Virus record (IMG/VR): IMGVR_UViG_3300020203_000062
Location: 1 to 32,116 of that record
Length of the DNA: 32,116 bases
Source: a virus
Strand: one strand, 5' to 3'
Of the stretch, positions 1 through 6,125 are shown piece after piece. The translations under genes were made by a program, and so were the position numbers. Numbering within the stretch: position 1 is the stretch's first letter; every line of letters begins with the position of its first letter. The notes beneath the pieces were generated by a model that worked only from the letters and a program-made list of their open reading frames with translations, was not told the DNA's origin and searched no databases.

Positions 1-113
1 ACCCCACCGTGACCACCCCCAACAAAATTAGTCACTAACTAATGAGCGGGGTGTTGTCGCCCGTATACGTTGACGACGGGGAAGGACCCAAATTTGTGCG
101 AATAAAGAAAAAG

Positions 114-143
114 AAACGGCCACCAGGGGAGGGGTGGCCGTTT
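114..143 (-). terminator. Rho-independent terminator, distal of a tandem pair
   Basis: An 11-bp perfect inverted repeat (AAACGGCCACC, 114-124; GGTGGCCGTTT, 133-143) encloses an 8-base loop. Read on the minus strand, the stem is followed by a T-rich tail (TTTCTTTTTCTTTATT), so it ends leftward transcription. It lies about 200-230 bases downstream of the start predicted for the promoter at 351-380, similar to lambda tR'. Confidence 0.8.
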
Positions 144-289
144 CGCAAAGGCTGCCCAAGGGAGGAGGTCTTGGTCAGCGAAGAACAGGTGAAGGGCATC
201 TCAACTATGCCCTGCAGCCTCCACCCTAACGGTGAGAATTGCTTGGTGGCGCAAAGCGCGGTGCTCCATGGTTATAAAAGGGCAATAAA

Positions 290-318
290 AAACCCGAGGC
301 GTTTCGGCTCTCGGGTTT
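290..318 (-). terminator. Rho-independent terminator just after the late promoter
   Basis: A 9-bp inverted repeat (AAACCCGAG, 290-298; CTCGGGTTT, 310-318) has an 11-base loop. On the minus strand the stem runs into TTTTTTATT. On the plus strand it is followed by a weaker T stretch (GTTT). It closes the early leftward operon and would also stop transcripts from the candidate late promoter unless they are antiterminated. The rest of 1-376 holds no convincing gene; a further 7-bp hairpin is at 193-213. Confidence 0.8.
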
Positions 319-350
319 GTTTCGGTGACACTCACACCAATGTAGCCGAA

Positions 351-380
351 ATACTAGTGCAAACTGTCAAACGATGTCAA
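351..380 (-). promoter_or_regulatory. Candidate late promoter downstream of the Q-like gene
   Basis: On the minus strand a perfect TTGACA (380-375) overlaps the stop codon of the Q-like gene. It is followed after 18 bases by TAGTAT (356-351). A second TTGACA lies at 370-365. Two terminators follow at 318-290 and 143-114. The order antiterminator gene, promoter, terminators is that of lambda Q-pR'-tR'. The promoter call rests on box matches and position only. Confidence 0.5.
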
Positions 381-817
381 GCGGCATTTTGTTTGTTTAA
401 GCTCACGACGGATCGGGAGCCCATACGCACCCCAACTCCAGCAAACGCATGCCGGGCCGGACGGGAGTACCACGCCTGGGAGAACAGGATGTGGGCCTCG
501 ATCAGACGGACCTTGTAGGTGTTGAGGCAGCAACTGCAGCGCTTGGCATTGGTCACATCCGCCACATTGGGCCAGATGTAGTGCATCCGCAGCGGCTGCT
601 GGTAGCGCATCGACAGGCCGATGATGATGTGATCGGTGGTCTCGGCCTCGCCATGCAGCGTCGGGATGACAGCGCCATGGATGCATCCGCGCGGCCCTGG
701 TGCCGACAGGTTGTACGCCGGGTATGGCGAGCGATCAGTGTCTTTACCACCGGATATAACCCAGCGCGCCCAATTCTGCAGCAAGCGCCCGATCTCATCT
801 GGCCATTGTGTTTTCAT
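377..817 (-). CDS. Q-like late antiterminator (putative)
   Basis: This 146-residue protein resembles phage Q-type antitermination proteins in length and layout. It has an N-terminal helix with L-L-Q-N-W-A-R-W (residues 12-19), a YP segment near residue 32, and a C-terminal part with spaced hydrophobic and basic residues, then CSCC and a final helix around LIEAHILFSQAWY. Its place as last gene of the leftward early operon, directly before a promoter and terminators, matches lambda Q. Family assignment is by pattern and context, not by a diagnostic motif. It starts with an ATGA overlap on the gene before and a strong GAGGGGGG ribosome site. Q proteins bind DNA at the late promoter and let RNA polymerase ignore terminators. 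A DUF1133-like or other small regulator is the alternative. Confidence 0.5.
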   Translation of the reverse strand: MKTQWPDEIGRLLQNWARWVISGGKDTDRSPYPAYNLSAPGPRGCIHGAVIPTLHGEAETTDHIIIGLSMRYQQPLRMHYIWPNVADVTNAKRCSCCLNTYKVRLIEAHILFSQAWYSRPARHAFAGVGVRMGSRSVVSLNKQNAA

Positions 818-1008
818 CGCCCCCCCCTCATCAGTTGTTGAATGCGCAGGCGGCGGGCCTGAGTGTAGTAGCGGTCGCGCGGTGCAGGCGCGGTGGTTTC
901 ATGTGGAACAACGGCCGCTCGGCTCAACGGCGTTTTATCGCCGATGGTTGCCGGATCTCTATAGCACCAGGCCGGCATGATTTTGGGCCAGCGCAGGGAA
1001 TCAGCCAT
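814..1008 (-). CDS. Small phage protein of unknown function, coupled to the Q-like gene
   Basis: A 64-residue basic protein beginning MADSLRWPKIMPAW and ending in the arginine-rich stretch RYYTQARRLRIQQLMRGGR. Its TGA stop overlaps the ATG of the Q-like gene as ATGA, which supports that it is translated and coupled. No family is recognised and there is no membrane segment or metal motif. The high arginine content near the C-terminus would suit nucleic-acid binding, but this is only a guess. It lies between the iteron-like region and Q. Confidence 0.5.
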   Translation of the reverse strand: MADSLRWPKIMPAWCYRDPATIGDKTPLSRAAVVPHETTAPAPRDRYYTQARRLRIQQLMRGGR

Positions 1009-1038
1009 CGCCGCACCTCAGCCGTCCTGTTGTCCTAT

Positions 1039-1281
1039 TCCGTCCCATATAAATGGGGGTGAATTCACGCGCCTGCGCGCGCGCGCGCGAAAAAAAACAC
1101 CTGTCCTTTGGGACAATGGGACGGCCGTTGATTTTTAAGCCTTTTTCATCCGTCCCGATGGACGGAGAACAGGACGGAACAGGACGGAACAGGACGGATT
1201 GGCCTCTGGAAAAATAAACGGACGCAATCATGCATGTGCCCCCATCTAAAAAAATAAACGGAAACAAGCATGCATCCGTCC
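1039..1281. other. Iteron-like repeat region, possible replication origin
   Basis: The 288-base gap before the VapE-type gene is full of short repeats. GGACGGA occurs at 1160-1166, 1172-1178, 1182-1188 and 1192-1198, the last three at 10-base spacing. Its complement TCCGTCC occurs at 1039-1045, 1149-1155 and 1275-1281. A 32-base direct repeat with 26 matches lies at 1205-1236 and 1245-1276, each copy containing AAATAAACGGA and ATGCAT. There is also an alternating GC run (1075-1089) followed by eight A (1090-1097), and an inverted repeat CCCAT-ATAA-ATGGG (1044-1057). Iterons plus an AT-rich stretch next to a replication ATPase are what a phage origin would look like. No function is proven. Confidence 0.45.
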
Positions 1282-1296
1282 ATAAATTGTTAAACA

Positions 1297-2580
1297 TCAT
1301 TTCCGATCCTTCAGGGTACGGCCTGGGCGGCAGTAGTAGTAATCGCGGCCACCGCTGGACTCACGCTCACGCAACCAGCCGATGCGCTGCATCAGCCGGC
1401 CCACACGCTGCTGTTCGACGAGAGTCATTTTCATCGGCTCGGCATGGAGCGCGCCGGTCATGACCTGATCGAGGCGCACGTAATCGACGGCCATGCCCGC
1501 CTCATCAGATTTATCCAGCCACAAACGAATTCTCGACTCCAATGCGTCGCCAATAAAGCGCGCATCCTGCTCAGGCTCATACAGCCCACGTTCGCTGGCG
1601 CGAACCCACCACTCGAATCCGGATTGGTGTAACTGAAACGCCTCGGCCCAAAGCTGATCGCGGTCGAGCGCGAGATCCGTCAACTGCATGCGTCCGCTGC
1701 CGGACTCCACCCGCACAGGCCAATAGCGGCGATTGCCGGTGTCGTCTTTGAGGTAGGTCGCATGATTAACAGAGCCGGCAAACACACCGGTGCGCTGCAC
1801 AAGCACCGGTTTTCGGCCGTAGGGATTGCGGTAACGATCCTCGTTTCGGGTAAAAAACGCCTTGCTCCGCGACGCCTCTGCGCGATTAAAACTGTCCAGC
1901 TCGGCCAGCTCCACACACCACATGCCGCGCATGATCTGGTACCCGTCAGTCGATCCGATTTCAAAGGCGGCATCGGTGAACCACGGCTGAAACAAAATCT
2001 TGAACACCGTGGATTTGCCGACCCCCTGCTCCCCCTCCAGAATCAGCACGTTGTCGACTTTGCAGCCCGGGCGCATCGCGCGCGCCACCGCACTGACCAT
2101 CCATTTGGTGCCAACGGCCTCGGCATAATCCGAGGGCTCTGCGCCCAAATACGTAAACAGCCAGTGCTTAAGGCGCGGCTTGTTGTCCCACTTCAGCGCC
2201 CCGAGATAATCCTGAACCTCGTGGTAACGATTCAGGTCCGCCACCAACAAAACGGCCTTGGTGATTGCATCCGATGACAGGCGCCGCAGCTGGTATGTCG
2301 TCGCCAGCCAATGCTCGAGGCGCGCATCATCAATATCCATCCACTCACCGATCTCACCGCAATCGAACGGCGGTGCGCGCAGCTTCATCACCCGCCCACC
2401 CATCTGATCGAAGGCGATCACGTTCTGCCACCGCTCATCATTGCGTAAAATGCTGACCACGTTGTCCAGCACAGGCTGCATAATGCCCTTGTCATTACAC
2501 ACAAGGCGCGCGGCCCAGTCCGTTTTATCAACGATCTGGAAAACCTCAGCCGCGCGTGAAGGTTCATCGCGGCTCGCCAC
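1297..2580 (-). CDS. VapE-domain protein, replication ATPase/helicase (P-loop)
   Basis: This 427-residue protein matches the virulence-associated protein E (VapE) domain found in phages and phage satellites. It carries a Walker A motif GEQGVGKST (residues 183-191) and a Walker B-like strand WCVELAEL (221-228). After these come the typical FFTRNEDRYRNPYGR and a segment containing NRRYWPV, as in D5/VapE-type superfamily 3-like helicases. The C-terminus has a winged-helix look. It should be the replicative helicase or loader; no DnaB-like or O/P-like gene is seen in the window. The start has a GGAAG ribosome site 8 bases upstream. It overlaps the preceding gene by 17 bases, so the two are coupled, and the iteron-like region follows directly. 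Confidence 0.85.
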   Translation of the reverse strand: MASRDEPSRAAEVFQIVDKTDWAARLVCNDKGIMQPVLDNVVSILRNDERWQNVIAFDQMGGRVMKLRAPPFDCGEIGEWMDIDDARLEHWLATTYQLRRLSSDAITKAVLLVADLNRYHEVQDYLGALKWDNKPRLKHWLFTYLGAEPSDYAEAVGTKWMVSAVARAMRPGCKVDNVLILEGEQGVGKSTVFKILFQPWFTDAAFEIGSTDGYQIMRGMWCVELAELDSFNRAEASRSKAFFTRNEDRYRNPYGRKPVLVQRTGVFAGSVNHATYLKDDTGNRRYWPVRVESGSGRMQLTDLALDRDQLWAEAFQLHQSGFEWWVRASERGLYEPEQDARFIGDALESRIRLWLDKSDEAGMAVDYVRLDQVMTGALHAEPMKMTLVEQQRVGRLMQRIGWLRERESSGGRDYYYCRPGRTLKDRK

Positions 2581-3184
2581 TCGCAGTCTTCCGGCGGATC
2601 ACCCGCTCCATGTCATCGAGATACCGCGAAAAAGCTGCGTTCTGCAGCGCCGCCCGCCTATCGCTCCACCACGCCGGCCATCCTTTGTTAGCCCCGCCGA
2701 ATCGATGACGACAACGGAACGCCACCGAATCGGCAGGCACATCCTGCCAGGCCGCACCAGAGTCAAGTGTAAATGCCGCGCCGCGCGGCAAGCGCAGCTC
2801 CACATAGGCCAGCGCGTCGACCAACTCCGCCACCAGAGCATAAATGGGCCCGTAATGCGCCGCGGCCAAATCGAAATCATCAATCGCCGCCTCGCGATCC
2901 AGCACCACCACCCGCACACCCGCCACCACGCGCCAGTCTGTAACGCCCGCGACAAATTCCAGCGGCCTCAGCGCCAGTTTTGGTTGCGGCACTCCGCTCC
3001 AATTGTCAGCAAACACCATAATCACCAACTGCGGATGCTGGCCCTGGCGGCGCGCCTGCAACAAATTGCGACCAAACGCGGGGAGTTTTTTGGCAACGGG
3101 CGGCAGCACCAATGCCGACGCCAAGGGAGGCGCCAGCGCCTCAGACGGCATCGACAGCGATGATGGCGGCTGCGGTTGCAGCAT
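2564..3184 (-). CDS. Phage protein of unknown function upstream of the VapE-type gene
   Basis: The 206-residue frame begins at MLQPQPPSS, chosen because GGGATGG lies just upstream and this start clears the end of the gene before; an earlier ATG at 3235 would overlap that gene by 35 bases. The first 35 residues are proline- and alanine-rich and probably disordered. The core contains the string DWRVVAG near the middle and a long hydrophobic helix (IYALVAELVDALAYVELRL), and a basic C-terminal helix follows. It overlaps the VapE-type gene by 17 bases, the place where phages often carry a primase half. No primase motif (paired acidic residues plus SxH) was found, so the function stays unknown. Confidence 0.7.
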   Translation of the reverse strand: MLQPQPPSSLSMPSEALAPPLASALVLPPVAKKLPAFGRNLLQARRQGQHPQLVIMVFADNWSGVPQPKLALRPLEFVAGVTDWRVVAGVRVVVLDREAAIDDFDLAAAHYGPIYALVAELVDALAYVELRLPRGAAFTLDSGAAWQDVPADSVAFRCRHRFGGANKGWPAWWSDRRAALQNAAFSRYLDDMERVIRRKTASGEPR

Positions 3185-3200
3185 CAGCGCGCCATCCCAG

Positions 3201-3437
3201 CTACTTCCACAACTGCTGCAGCAGGCAAATTCCAATCCCCGCCAACCTGTAATGTTTCAGGTGACTCGCCCGCTCCTGCGCATTCGGCGACAATTCCGAC
3301 TCCACCAGATTGCGCGACTGCAGGCGGGTCAAATACGTTCTCGTTTTGGTCAGCGGCAGACCCGCTGCCGCTGAAATCTCTCGGGTGGTGCGATACCCCT
3401 GCCCCACCGCGCGCATCACCAGGTTGATTTCGCTCAT
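3201..3437 (-). CDS. Small winged helix-turn-helix protein
   Basis: A 78-residue protein with a compact winged-helix layout. Helix one is INLVMRAVGQG, followed by TTREISAAAGLPLTKTRTYLTRLQSRNLVES, a recognition helix running into a wing, as in MarR/GntR-type and replication-associated wHTH domains. The C-terminus is hydrophobic (RLAGIGICLLQQLW). It probably binds DNA. It lies two genes before the VapE-type gene, so replication initiation or local regulation are both possible. A GGAGGGG ribosome site lies slightly far upstream of the ATG. Confidence 0.7.
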   Translation of the reverse strand: MSEINLVMRAVGQGYRTTREISAAAGLPLTKTRTYLTRLQSRNLVESELSPNAQERASHLKHYRLAGIGICLLQQLWK

Positions 3438-3443
3438 CGGAAC

Positions 3444-3608
3444 TCACCGCCCCTCCCTCATTCGCCACAACAACATCGGCAGACAAAACAACCACACCAC
3501 AGCCCCCAGCGCCGAGCCCAGCACAATCACCACTGAAATCAAAACGCCGACAACCAGCAACGCCGCCCCGGCACTAACACAATCGAATGCGCAGCGCAGC
3601 AGGCTCAC
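3444..3608 (-). CDS. Small membrane protein, GTG start
   Basis: A 54-codon frame starting with GTG, which overlaps the stop of the previous gene as GTGA (3605-3608). It begins VSLLRCAFDCVSAG and then has two stretches of small and large hydrophobic residues (ALLVVGVLISVVIVLG, then ALGAVVWLFCLPMLLW), ending in the basic tail RMREGR. This is a one- or two-pass inner-membrane protein with a positive C-terminus. It fills the gap between its neighbours and ends 7 bases before the next ATG. The function is unknown. Confidence comes from the overlap and the clean membrane pattern. Confidence 0.6.
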   Translation of the reverse strand: MSLLRCAFDCVSAGAALLVVGVLISVVIVLGSALGAVVWLFCLPMLLWRMREGR

Positions 3609-3895
3609 ACGCCCACCCGATGGCTGAGCATTAACTTGTGCACTGTCGTGCGACTGAGCCCCAGCGCAATCGCCGCGTGCGACTGATTGCCGCCGCTGTG
3701 ATACAGCGCCAGGTGGATCAACTGCGCCTGGACCGCGCCGACCAACTGCAAATAAATCTCCTGGTCACCCACGCCGTGCAACTCCGCAAAAGCTGCAGCC
3801 ACGGCTTTGTTCAGTTTCGCCTGCGAGGCCGTGGTAATGCCCCGCGATGAATTATCGATGAGGCCCAACCAGGCGGTACCTGAGCCCTTGCTCAT
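3605..3895 (-). CDS. Fis-type helix-turn-helix protein
   Basis: A 96-residue protein starting at MSKGSGTAW, where the ATG overlaps the previous stop as ATGA (3892-3895). The C-terminal third reads GNQSHAAIALGLSRTTVHKLM, a Fis/NtrC-type HTH (a helix with Q-S-H-A-A, turn at LGLS, recognition helix RTTVHKL). The middle is predicted helical (KLNKAVAAAFAELHG and IYLQLVGAVQAQLIHLAL), suited to dimerisation. Fis-like proteins bind DNA and bend it, or act as simple repressors or activators. In this operon a role in regulation or replication is likely; which one cannot be said. Confidence 0.7.
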   Translation of the reverse strand: MSKGSGTAWLGLIDNSSRGITTASQAKLNKAVAAAFAELHGVGDQEIYLQLVGAVQAQLIHLALYHSGGNQSHAAIALGLSRTTVHKLMLSHRVGV

Positions 3896-4290
3896 GACCC
3901 AAGCCCACCCCAGCGAAATCCGGTGCGATACGGGGGAGGCGCAACCACCCCGCTGCCACACGCGGCCCCGTGCCGGGGCGCGCCGCGGCGAACACGCAAC
4001 CCCGGCATGGGCGGCAATTTTTCAGTTCCGTGCAATGCGTAAACTCCGGCGAACGCCACCACCCCGGGGAAACGCCCCTCAGCCTGGCGCGCCGTGCCGA
4101 TGATGGTCAACTCACCCGCCCGCACCATCGTTGACAGGGTCACCTGAATGCCGTCGCTGCGGATCTCGCGCCGAGGCAGCGTTTTCACCGTTTTGCGGAT
4201 CTCAATAATGATGTGCTTGGCTGGCAACGGCCCAAGCTGCAGCAACGCCAGAATGCCCAGCCGCAGCGGCCCGCGGACGCGTGGATTCAT
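3892..4290 (-). CDS. Hypothetical phage protein in the early operon
   Basis: A 132-residue frame starting at MNPRVRGPLRLG, where the ATG overlaps the preceding stop as ATGA (4287-4290). The N-terminal half has a regular hydrophobic pattern (LGILALLQLGPLPAKHIIIEIRKTV) and a second strand-rich part (LTIIGTARQAEGRFPGVVAFAG). The last 45 residues are rich in G, P and R and look disordered. No family is recognised. The same frame stays open upstream to 4536, but that part overlaps the neighbouring gene and has no better start signal. Confidence 0.55.
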   Translation of the reverse strand: MNPRVRGPLRLGILALLQLGPLPAKHIIIEIRKTVKTLPRREIRSDGIQVTLSTMVRAGELTIIGTARQAEGRFPGVVAFAGVYALHGTEKLPPMPGLRVRRGAPRHGAACGSGVVAPPPYRTGFRWGGLGS

Positions 4291-4475
4291 TCGGCCTCCA
4301 GCCGGAACGATTGCTCGTCGAGCGGATGCGAACCATCGCGCTTGGGCGGCAGGATGAAATAGAGCGCATCGAGCGTGCGCCGCACACAGCGCTGCTTGTC
4401 CTGGCGCGACTGCTCCCGCGCCACCCGCTCCGACCAACGGCGAGCCTGAGCGAGCTTTGGATTGATTATCATCAT
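4287..4475 (-). CDS. Small basic hypothetical protein
   Basis: A 62-residue protein beginning MMIINPKLAQARRW, with a strong ribosome site (GGGGAGGG) 5-8 bases before the first of two adjacent ATG codons. It is highly charged (many R and K, plus E and D), with one helix around CVRRTLDALYFIL. The stop overlaps the next start as ATGA. The frame is open further upstream and includes a CxxC pair (LCRYC), but no ribosome site supports a longer form. Function unknown. The stretch 4476-4587 holds no other supported gene. Confidence 0.55.
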   Translation of the reverse strand: MMIINPKLAQARRWSERVAREQSRQDKQRCVRRTLDALYFILPPKRDGSHPLDEQSFRLEAE

Positions 4476-4587
4476 CGGCCCTCCCCATGTTGGGTAGCGC
4501 ACAGAATGTGCAGCGCCGAACAGACAGTATCGGCATAATTCGCGGCGCGTTTGCATGCTGGAATTACCCATAAAAAGGTGGCGGGCA

Positions 4588-5112
4588 TCAGCTACAACCC
4601 CGCCGCTTGTTCTCGCTGCGCATTGAGCGTGCGCGATCACGCAACACCACGAGCGCCGCAATCGCCTGCTCGATTTCGATCTCGATCTCCCGGCACTCGA
4701 TGTCATCAATCCGCCCGTCGTTGGCCATGGCCGAATCCACCCGACGCGCCACATCACCGACCTCGACCACTGTTTTGACCATATCGCGCGTCAGATCAAA
4801 ATCGTCCGGCGAACACAGGCTCGGGACATGCACGGCGACGTGATCAAAACGCCAATTGAGCGCGCGTAACGACTGGAATGCATAGGGCACGCTGGCCGAT
4901 GCCAGGAGCGCGACGATGTCGACGTACTCGTCAAACAGCAGGTGATGGGTATCGTTGTTGTGCTCGAGTTTTTTATACAAGACCGACGGCGACATGGTCT
5001 TTTGCCGCGTGGTCACCAGCCGCCCGGCCAGCGCCTCAATGCCGCCAGGGTATTTTTTTGCGCGATCGTAGAGGGCATCGCGCGGGTTCATTTGATCCAA
5101 TGCGCAGGTCAT
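4588..5112 (-). CDS. Phage regulatory CII-family protein (Cp76 type)
   Basis: This 174-residue protein has the N-terminal pattern of the phage regulatory CII/Cp76 family: DRAKKYPGGIEALAGRL, then TMSPSVLYKKLEHNNDTHHLLFDEYVDIVALLAS. That is an HTH with a recognition helix near residues 40-50, followed by a helix close to HLLFDEYVDI. The C-terminal half is helical and acidic (DDIECREIEIEIEQAI). Proteins of this family are thought to steer the lysis/lysogeny choice. The start is set at the ATG at 5112, which overlaps the previous small frame as ATGA and has GAGG 8 bases upstream; ATG codons at 5118 and 5091 are alternatives. The position after cro matches the usual order. Confidence 0.75.
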   Translation of the reverse strand: MTCALDQMNPRDALYDRAKKYPGGIEALAGRLVTTRQKTMSPSVLYKKLEHNNDTHHLLFDEYVDIVALLASASVPYAFQSLRALNWRFDHVAVHVPSLCSPDDFDLTRDMVKTVVEVGDVARRVDSAMANDGRIDDIECREIEIEIEQAIAALVVLRDRARSMRSENKRRGCS

Positions 5113-5240
5113 GTCCAAAGCCTCGTGACGATTGACGTGGCACAGCGCCCCATCGCGGCAGATGATTGCCCGATGGACAGCCGCAAAAACATGAGGCCCC
5201 CCGCGCTACAGTTAAAAGCTCTCACCCGATCAATACTCAT
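5109..5240 (-). CDS. Short frame between the cro-like and cII-like genes
   Basis: A 43-residue frame beginning MSIDRVRAF and ending MGRCATSIVTRLWT. It has an AGAGGG ribosome site upstream, and its stop overlaps the ATG of the CII-type gene as ATGA (5109-5112). Short peptides in this position are common in related phages from memory, but none has a known role. It may serve only to couple translation into the CII-type gene. Confidence 0.4.
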   Translation of the reverse strand: MSIDRVRAFNCSAGGLMFLRLSIGQSSAAMGRCATSIVTRLWT

Positions 5241-5282
5241 GCGACCCTCTCTCTGCGAATGGCTCTGATGCGTTCGAGGCCA

Positions 5283-5555
5283 TCACGCTGCAGCTGCTGC
5301 GGTCGGCATCGCGTCCGCTGGATTTGGGTAAATGTCCCGCCGCAATTCGTGGGGCGTGACCTCCCAATCCACAGACTCGGCGATGGCGATCACATACTTA
5401 CTCGGGGGAACCTCCCCCTTGACCCGTCCGCGCAACCACCCGGAAATATGGGTTTGGGTAATCTTCGACGACGGCAATCTCGACCGGATTCGGCGCGCCA
5501 ACTCAGCTTGCCCCCCCGCCTTTTTTACCGCTTCCTTCAAAGTTTCTTTGCTCAT
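5283..5555 (-). CDS. Cro-like repressor (YdaS-type HTH)
   Basis: A 90-residue protein with a Cro/YdaS-like HTH: TLKEAVKKAGGQAELARRI (helices 1-2) and KITQTHISGWLRG (recognition helix), followed by VPPSKYVIAIAESVDWEVTPHELRRDIYP, the typical tail of YdaS-like Cro proteins. It is the first gene of the leftward operon and is divergent from the CI-like gene. The start at 5555 lies only about two bases from the start point predicted from the promoter at 5564-5593, so the mRNA may be leaderless; an upstream ATG at 5585 would precede the promoter's -10 box. It should bind the AGAAC-N4-GTTCT operators and favour lytic growth. Confidence 0.8.
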   Translation of the reverse strand: MSKETLKEAVKKAGGQAELARRIRSRLPSSKITQTHISGWLRGRVKGEVPPSKYVIAIAESVDWEVTPHELRRDIYPNPADAMPTAAAAA

Positions 5556-5563
5556 GATGCAGG

Positions 5564-5593
5564 ATTCTAGAACGTCAGTTCTCAATCAGTCAA
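5564..5593 (-). promoter_or_regulatory. Early leftward promoter (cro promoter)
   Basis: On the minus strand TTGACT (5593-5588) and TAGAAT (5569-5564) are 18 bases apart. The operator at 5569-5582 fills the spacer and starts 5 bases after the -35 box. The second operator touches the -35 box. A bound repressor would block RNA polymerase directly. Confidence 0.75.
5569..5582. promoter_or_regulatory. CI/Cro operator O1
   Basis: Perfect inverted repeat AGAAC-GTCA-GTTCT inside the spacer of the leftward promoter. Its centre is 24 bp from that of the next operator. The same 5-base arms recur at 5593-5606 and 6644-6657. Confidence 0.75.
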
Positions 5594-5606
5594 GAACAAT
5601 GGTTCT
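5593..5606. promoter_or_regulatory. CI/Cro operator O2
   Basis: Perfect inverted repeat AGAAC-AATG-GTTCT, extended by one more pair on each side (A...T). It overlaps the upstream edge of the leftward -35 box and lies 41 bases before the CI-like start codon, so it may also control that gene. Confidence 0.75.
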
Positions 5607-5646
5607 TTGCCAAGCAACAACAGGGGTTATAGATTGGTCTTTAACC

Positions 5647-6003
5647 ATGAAATACGGCGAAAGACTCAAAATAGCGCGGGAACATGCCAGCCTCAGCCAA
5701 GCCGAACTCGCATACAAATCCGGCGTTGGCACACAAGAAAACATATCTAAGCTCGAGCGCACTGACGCCACCGGCTCAGTGTTTACCGTGCAATACGCTC
5801 GGGCATGCGGCGTCAGCCCAGACTGGCTAGCGCTAGAACAGGGGGAAATGATTGATGGCCTATTCGTGCATGATCCGCGCATAAAAAGCGCGGTGCTGCT
5901 ATTGCAGCAAATGCCCGACTACGCCATCGATCAGGCTGTAAAAAATGTTGCTTCGATTAGCGAACTTCTCTCGCAAGTCAGGGCCAGCAACGGCGACCAA
6001 TAA
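5647..6003 (+). CDS. CI-like prophage repressor, short form without peptidase domain
   Basis: A 118-residue protein with an N-terminal XRE/HTH domain: MKYGERLKIAREHASLSQAELAYKSG (helices 1-2), GTQENISKLER (recognition helix 3), then VQYARACGVSPDWLALEQGEM, the usual end of lambda-repressor-like domains. A short helical C-terminus (residues 77-112) probably dimerises. It lacks the S24 autocleavage domain (no Ala-Gly cleavage site, no Ser/Lys pair), so induction cannot be by RecA-stimulated self-cleavage and needs another route. It is divergent from the cro-like gene with two operators between. No ribosome site is visible before the ATG, so the mRNA may be leaderless, as lambda cI is from PRM. 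Confidence 0.8.
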   Translation: MKYGERLKIAREHASLSQAELAYKSGVGTQENISKLERTDATGSVFTVQYARACGVSPDWLALEQGEMIDGLFVHDPRIKSAVLLLQQMPDYAIDQAVKNVASISELLSQVRASNGDQ

Positions 6004-6125
6004 TATAATCACCTTCCCCAGACAACTTCAATTGCGAATCACCACGAACGCCCCAAAAAATCAATCGGCCCGACGTCAGTCTGATATTCTGGAGTGTAAG
6101 AACAGCAAACGAGAAAGGTAAAGCC

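Noticed and set aside
42-518. Plus-strand open frame of 158 codons
   Set aside because: It runs through two terminator hairpins and the candidate late promoter, has no ribosome site and no protein-like composition.
1001-1300. Minus-strand open frame of 99 codons across the iteron-like region
   Set aside because: It is made of the short DNA repeats (R-P-V-P-S-C-S-P pattern), has no ribosome site and overlaps the small gene at 814-1008.
5332-5646. Upstream extension of the CI-like frame
   Set aside because: It would cover the operators and the cro-like gene on the other strand; the conserved HTH starts at 5647.
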